Assembly (NCBI GenBank): GCA_944321895.1
Contig: CALUNA010000001.1
Coordinates: 124,001-188,000 of the forward strand
From: an uncultured Bacteroidales bacterium
GTDB taxonomy: Bacteria > Bacteroidota > Bacteroidia > Bacteroidales > Paludibacteraceae
Direction: 5' to 3'
DNA: 64,000 nt
In this document: positions 60,183 through 64,000 of the stretch, in pieces
How positions within the stretch are numbered: position 1 is the stretch's first letter
Layout: each line of letters starts with the position of its first letter
The notes under the pieces: model-generated
What the model saw: only the letters and a program-made list of their open reading frames with translations
Told to the model about the DNA's origin: nothing
The model's database searches: none
Translations under genes and position numbers: made by a program

Positions 60183-62285
60183 ATGGAGTTTTTACACAGG
60201 AATCCTTTTGTGCGACTACTATTGCCGCTTATGGCAGGCATTCTGGCAGACAATTTCCTTGTATTGCCCAAATGGTTTTTGTGGTTTCTTACCGTTGCAA
60301 TAATTCTTCTTTTGCTGGCTCACTGCATTGTCATTGTCCGTAAAATATCTTTTTATCGTTTTCGTTGGTTGTTCGGCTGTTCGGTGTTTCTGTTCTTTTT
60401 CGGTTTGGGAATAGTGCTTACGGAGCGGGCAAAGCAGCGGACGCAAGTCGGTTTTTGGGATGTCGGCCGGATTTTTTACGTGGAATTGGCTGACAGGCCG
60501 GAAGAAAAGCCTCGTTCCATCTTGTGTCGGGTCAATGTTGTCGGCATGTCCGACAGTACGGGAATACATCCTGCTGGTGGACAAGTGATTATATATTTGC
60601 AGAAGGATAGTGCCAGCCTTGCGTTGCGTCGTGCAGACCGGTTGTTTGTGTCTGCGGTTTTTGAAGTTCCTAAATTCAGCAATAATCCGGAGGGTTTCGA
60701 TTATGCGCAGTATTTGCAGAGGCAAGGCATTGCCGCAACCGCATATGTTCCGCAGGGCAAATGGAAAAAAGTGGGGCACAACAGTCGTTTTTCCATCATG
60801 GACCTGGCGGAACGCTCCCAGCAACATTTATTGTCCATTTACAGGAAATACGGCATTGATGAAGATAATTTCGGTGTATTGGCTGCTTTGACACTGGGTT
60901 ATAAGGAATCGCTTGCTCCGGATATCAGCCAGAGTTTTTCGGCCACTGGTGCTACTCATATCTTGGCTGTAAGCGGTTTGCATACGGGTATTGTTTTTGT
61001 GGTATTGAACTGGGTTTTTTCTTTGTTCTTCGGTCGTTTCAAACGCCTGCAAGTGTTGAAGACCGTGTTGATTATCATGTGTTTGTGGGCATATGCCATG
61101 ATTACCGGACTTTCGCCGTCCGTTCTACGGGCGACCATTATGTTCAGTTTTGTGCGCATAGGCATGAGCCTGAAACGCAGCTCGCAAATTTACAATACCA
61201 TAGCCGTTTCTGCCTTTCTGTTATTGTTGCATAATCCTTTTTTGTTATTTAATGTCGGATTCCAGCTTAGTTACAGTGCCGTAATAGCCATAATTATGTT
61301 CCAGCCGCCGATGTCGCGTTTGTTTGACATTGGAAACAGGCCGTTGCGTTGGTTGTGGGACTTGCTTTGTGTTTCCGTTGCGGCCCAAATAGGGACGGCG
61401 CCATGGACATTGCATTATTTCCATCAGTTTTCCAATTATTTTCTGCTGACCAATATTCTGGCTATTCCTATGGCAAGTATCATTATTTATACGGCAGTGG
61501 CCCTGTTGGTTGTTTCACCGGTTGGATGCATCGGGAAAATCATGGCCGGTCTGCTGGATGCCGAACTTGGTTTTTTGAATACCGGAATTCGCTTCATAGA
61601 AAAATTACCATACGCGACAAGCGAAATCTGGATCAGCTCACTGCAAATCGCCCTGCTTTTTGGCTGCATCGCTCTGATAACAGCCTATTTTTATCGTAAA
61701 AAAGCTGCTTTTCTGATAAGTGCATTAAGTTGCATGTTATTGTTTTTCGTGTCCAGCCTGTATCGTCAATCCGAGAACCTTACGACAAAAAGATTAATTG
61801 TCTATGCTGACAACCGAAGCGATATAATCCAATCAACACATTATCAGAAAACCGACATTTACACCGACAGCGTCGAACAAGCGTTGTACCAGAGCAAAAG
61901 TTTCAGATTGAAATACAATTTGGAAGATCCGCAAATATTTTTATTGGATAACCGGTCGGATTCAGCCGGACTCCATGGATTTATCTTTGATAACCAACGA
62001 TTTTTGTTGCTGCGTGACACAGTGCTCTACCGCAAAACAAGCCATCATCCTCTACAAGTGGATTATGTCCTTGTCGGAAACATTGGCAAAACGCGTCCGG
62101 AAGAGATTTTCCGGCATGTTCAACCAGAGCATCTCATCGTGCTGAATACGTGTCCATTCTGGAAAACGGCCGAGCTGAAACTTCTGTGCCGGGAAAATGG
62201 AATTGGTTTCTGGGACACGAATATGCAGGGCGCATGGATTCTGGAACGGCAAACCGGCTTATTTCGCCCCGACAACCACCGGTAA
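60183..62285 (+). CDS. comEC: ComEC/Rec2-family DNA-uptake channel
   Basis: This 700-residue polytopic inner-membrane protein would pass single-stranded DNA in transformation. The N-terminal region has spans near residues 8-75 and a soluble OB-like part (about 95-210). The competence domain (about 230-510) shows ATGATHILAVSGLHTGIVF, the family signature, and several further spans. The C-terminal part (about 530-700) stands where other ComEC proteins carry a metallo-beta-lactamase domain, but I see no HxHxDH motif, so it is degenerate. Its last 27 bases overlap the convergent lamin-tail gene. Confidence 0.92.
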   Translation: MEFLHRNPFVRLLLPLMAGILADNFLVLPKWFLWFLTVAIILLLLAHCIVIVRKISFYRFRWLFGCSVFLFFFGLGIVLTERAKQRTQVGFWDVGRIFYVELADRPEEKPRSILCRVNVVGMSDSTGIHPAGGQVIIYLQKDSASLALRRADRLFVSAVFEVPKFSNNPEGFDYAQYLQRQGIAATAYVPQGKWKKVGHNSRFSIMDLAERSQQHLLSIYRKYGIDEDNFGVLAALTLGYKESLAPDISQSFSATGATHILAVSGLHTGIVFVVLNWVFSLFFGRFKRLQVLKTVLIIMCLWAYAMITGLSPSVLRATIMFSFVRIGMSLKRSSQIYNTIAVSAFLLLLHNPFLLFNVGFQLSYSAVIAIIMFQPPMSRLFDIGNRPLRWLWDLLCVSVAAQIGTAPWTLHYFHQFSNYFLLTNILAIPMASIIIYTAVALLVVSPVGCIGKIMAGLLDAELGFLNTGIRFIEKLPYATSEIWISSLQIALLFGCIALITAYFYRKKAAFLISALSCMLLFFVSSLYRQSENLTTKRLIVYADNRSDIIQSTHYQKTDIYTDSVEQALYQSKSFRLKYNLEDPQIFLLDNRSDSAGLHGFIFDNQRFLLLRDTVLYRKTSHHPLQVDYVLVGNIGKTRPEEIFRHVQPEHLIVLNTCPFWKTAELKLLCRENGIGFWDTNMQGAWILERQTGLFRPDNHR

Positions 62286-64000
62286 TTTTTCACGGATGAT
62301 TTCGCCGGTTTCTGCATTCACAGCATCAAAGACAAGCACGTAAATCCCTACGTTTGCATTGGTTCCGTTTTTGGTCAGGCCGTCCCAGACGAAGAAGCCA
62401 TCTGTGGACAACAGCTGATTCTGTTTTATTGTCTGGAGCAGCAGGCCCGTAGGCGTGTAAATGCTGACATTGGCCGTGAAACCGTTTCCAGGCATTGCAT
62501 AGCGGATAAAACATACGTCTTCAAAACCATCACCGTCCGGTGTGAATGCTTCCGGCTCAAGCCATATCCGCTTCGTTTCTTCCGCTTGTTCAAGGCTACG
62601 GTATTGGGAATTCCGATAGCCGGGCGTGCCGTAGTTTGTTTCCGAACTGGCCGAATGCCACGAGGAGGCATCCAAAGCCGGCAGAGCCGGATTTATCTTT
62701 TCCAGAGCAACGCCTTTTTCATTTTTAATCAATACGTGGTGCCATTTGGATGAATAGGTAGCGGAATCAAGAACAAGTGTGTCTGCAAGCAAATAAAGCG
62801 TTGTCCCATCATTGTTGAGCGTTTGTCGCCATGTTGTGCCCATGATGTTGGCATCGGCCGGACATGAGTGGCAGTTTGCCACAGTGACCGGTTCGCCGCA
62901 CAAGGCTATTTCAGAGCCGGGCAAAACAAAACTGTTTTCAGGGAAAACATTTCCCGTGTTGAAACTGCCGTCACTCTTACGCGTTGTGATGACAAGATTC
63001 TGCAGGTCAAGAAATTTGTCGCTTACATTAGCCAGCTCAACATATTCGGCTCCGTTATCGGCCGGATTAAACATGATTTCGTTGAATACCAGATCGCCTG
63101 TTTCTATTTCTTCGGGCTGGCCAATGAGTTTTGTGCCGCTGTCTTCCTGCGGATTGCCTGCAAGGTCGGTTATGTTGTGCACGGTCAGTTCATACAGTCC
63201 TGAATGGGACAGCTCTTCTGCCACATCGAGCCAGACGGTTTCCTTTGTGTCCGATTGCGAAACGGCTGTGATTTCTATGGGACGGTTTTCATTCAGGTAG
63301 ATTAATGAAAAAAAAGCGTTGTCCGAAATGACCGGTTCCGTAAATACCAGCTGTAAGCGATAGGAACCGACCATTGACAAATCTGACCATTTGGGACCTT
63401 CCGTGTCCTTTGCCGGCTCACCGGTGACGCGGATATCATCAAAATAATAATACTTGCCGGTTGTTTTCGTGTTCCTGACCAGAATGCCGGCGTGTTTTGA
63501 CAACCTTACCTGATTGTCATAGGCGGTTCCTTCCAAAACGTAGTCCGATTCATTTTCCAGACGTGAATATAGTTGCCAGTTGCCGGTTCCATCGCGTGTC
63601 ACCCTGACATGCAACCGGTTGTCGGATGTGTCCAGTATCTTGTCACGTCCATCTATGATTTTCTCCTTTTTCCCGTCTTTTTGTGCATAAAGCGATACTT
63701 CATCGGCGGTGTTCCCAATCTGTACATAATAGCCGTCCGGCATTAATGACAAATCCGGTTGCGCCGAAGCCAGGTAGAAAAGGGCATAATTGCTCGAGGA
63801 AGGATTGTATGTGATACGGACATAAATTTCCCATTCGGCGTTGTCAAAAGCCTCAGATGGTGTGCTCAGATAAGATGTGCCGGCATCTTCCGCATTGCTT
63901 TGCAGCTGGAACTCGGAATTGACAATGAAATTTCCGGTTGTGCCGGTCCATGTGGGATTGTTCAGAAAATCGCCGTCAGAAAAATTTTCTTGAATCTGAG
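62259..64000 (-). CDS. Secreted lamin-tail-domain protein with T9SS-type C-terminus (5' partial)
   Basis: The frame is open to the window edge, leaving 579 residues; the start lies outside. A concanavalin-like region (about 1-180 of the visible part) holds NEWEIYVRI-like strands and NYALFYLA. A lamin-tail domain (about 300-430) has DLVFNEIMFNPADNGAEYVELANVS. The C-terminus has AFTPDGDGFEDVCFIRY and an FlgD-like fold ending GIYVLVFDAV, as in CHU_C/T9SS type B or gliding-motility tails. It is probably surface-exposed or secreted; related proteins include extracellular nucleases and adhesins, but no catalytic motif is seen here. Confidence 0.8.
   Translation of the reverse strand, partial: QIQENFSDGDFLNNPTWTGTTGNFIVNSEFQLQSNAEDAGTSYLSTPSEAFDNAEWEIYVRITYNPSSSNYALFYLASAQPDLSLMPDGYYVQIGNTADEVSLYAQKDGKKEKIIDGRDKILDTSDNRLHVRVTRDGTGNWQLYSRLENESDYVLEGTAYDNQVRLSKHAGILVRNTKTTGKYYYFDDIRVTGEPAKDTEGPKWSDLSMVGSYRLQLVFTEPVISDNAFFSLIYLNENRPIEITAVSQSDTKETVWLDVAEELSHSGLYELTVHNITDLAGNPQEDSGTKLIGQPEEIETGDLVFNEIMFNPADNGAEYVELANVSDKFLDLQNLVITTRKSDGSFNTGNVFPENSFVLPGSEIALCGEPVTVANCHSCPADANIMGTTWRQTLNNDGTTLYLLADTLVLDSATYSSKWHHVLIKNEKGVALEKINPALPALDASSWHSASSETNYGTPGYRNSQYRSLEQAEETKRIWLEPEAFTPDGDGFEDVCFIRYAMPGNGFTANVSIYTPTGLLLQTIKQNQLLSTDGFFVWDGLTKNGTNANVGIYVLVFDAVNAETGEIIREKLPVVVGAK

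Noticed and set aside
1..64000. CRISPR array or insertion sequence
   Set aside because: No regularly spaced repeats, transposase genes or terminal inverted repeats with target duplications were seen.

Overview
This window is chromosomal DNA of a member of the phylum Bacteroidota, most likely order Bacteroidales. Promoters repeatedly show the Bacteroides-type -7 box TAnnTTTG. Most starts are ATG with weak Shine-Dalgarno sequences. Typical markers include a large LepB, DUF4252/ECF modules, DUF6261, a large LptD and a degenerate ComEC. Several secreted proteins end in what look like type IX secretion (T9SS) sorting domains, which argues against the genus Bacteroides proper and for a T9SS-bearing relative. 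Both window ends cut genes: metA lacks its first codons, and a lamin-tail/T9SS-type protein lacks its N-terminus.

Layout. 1-6.1 kb: metA, clpC, pckA and a lipoprotein nitroreductase. 6.1-7.0 kb: an accessory gene on the minus strand with a long structured leader. 7.1-9.1 kb: an ECF sigma/DUF4252 operon behind an ECF-type promoter. 9.3-17.5 kb: secreted carbohydrate enzymes (PL1 pectate lyase, GH29 fucosidase, a T9SS-type partner) and a zinc-ribbon methyltransferase. 17.6-29.8 kb: housekeeping genes (DUF6261, polyprenyl synthase, ddl, mdh, tRNA-Asn, PfkB kinase, plsC, corA, rsmA, gtrA, flippase-like, lipoprotein, uvrB). 29.8-33.7 kb: an A+T-rich accessory island with a second structured leader, a WG-repeat lipoprotein and a Sel1-repeat protein. 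33.7-48.2 kb: murF, ilvE, wbqC-like, lepB, ridA, lipA, dnaA, an MCE protein, an amidase, lptD, a SlyD-like FKBP and aroC. 48.3-49.1 kb: an isolated GIY-YIG nuclease-like gene. 49.2-54.0 kb: purN and acpP-fabF-rnc-acyl-CoA ligase. 54.1-59.2 kb: a uronate catabolic cluster (uxaC, kdgK, eda, exuT-like). 59.4-64 kb: dapB, comEC and the truncated lamin-tail gene.

The genes connect mainly through polysaccharide use. The pectate lyase would release galacturonate oligomers, and the uronate cluster would isomerise, phosphorylate and cleave uronates to pyruvate and glyceraldehyde 3-phosphate. The steps between isomerase and kinase are not in this window. pckA and mdh belong to the C4 fermentative route common in this phylum. 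Cell-envelope genes (murF, ddl, lepB, amidase, MCE, lptD) are scattered rather than in one cluster.

The most unusual observation is a pair of long nested hairpins, one on each strand, about 23 kb apart (minus strand 6953-6712; plus strand 30014-30222). Both show a small 5' hairpin, a conserved linear box, four stacked stems whose sequences differ completely but whose pairing is kept, an apical CACGC/GCGTG stem, and a tail with CCC..CGC and a T-run. Each lies 5' of an unrelated, A+T-rich accessory gene. I do not recognise this element. It looks like a structured RNA (or single-stranded DNA) family and is the best candidate here for an undescribed system.
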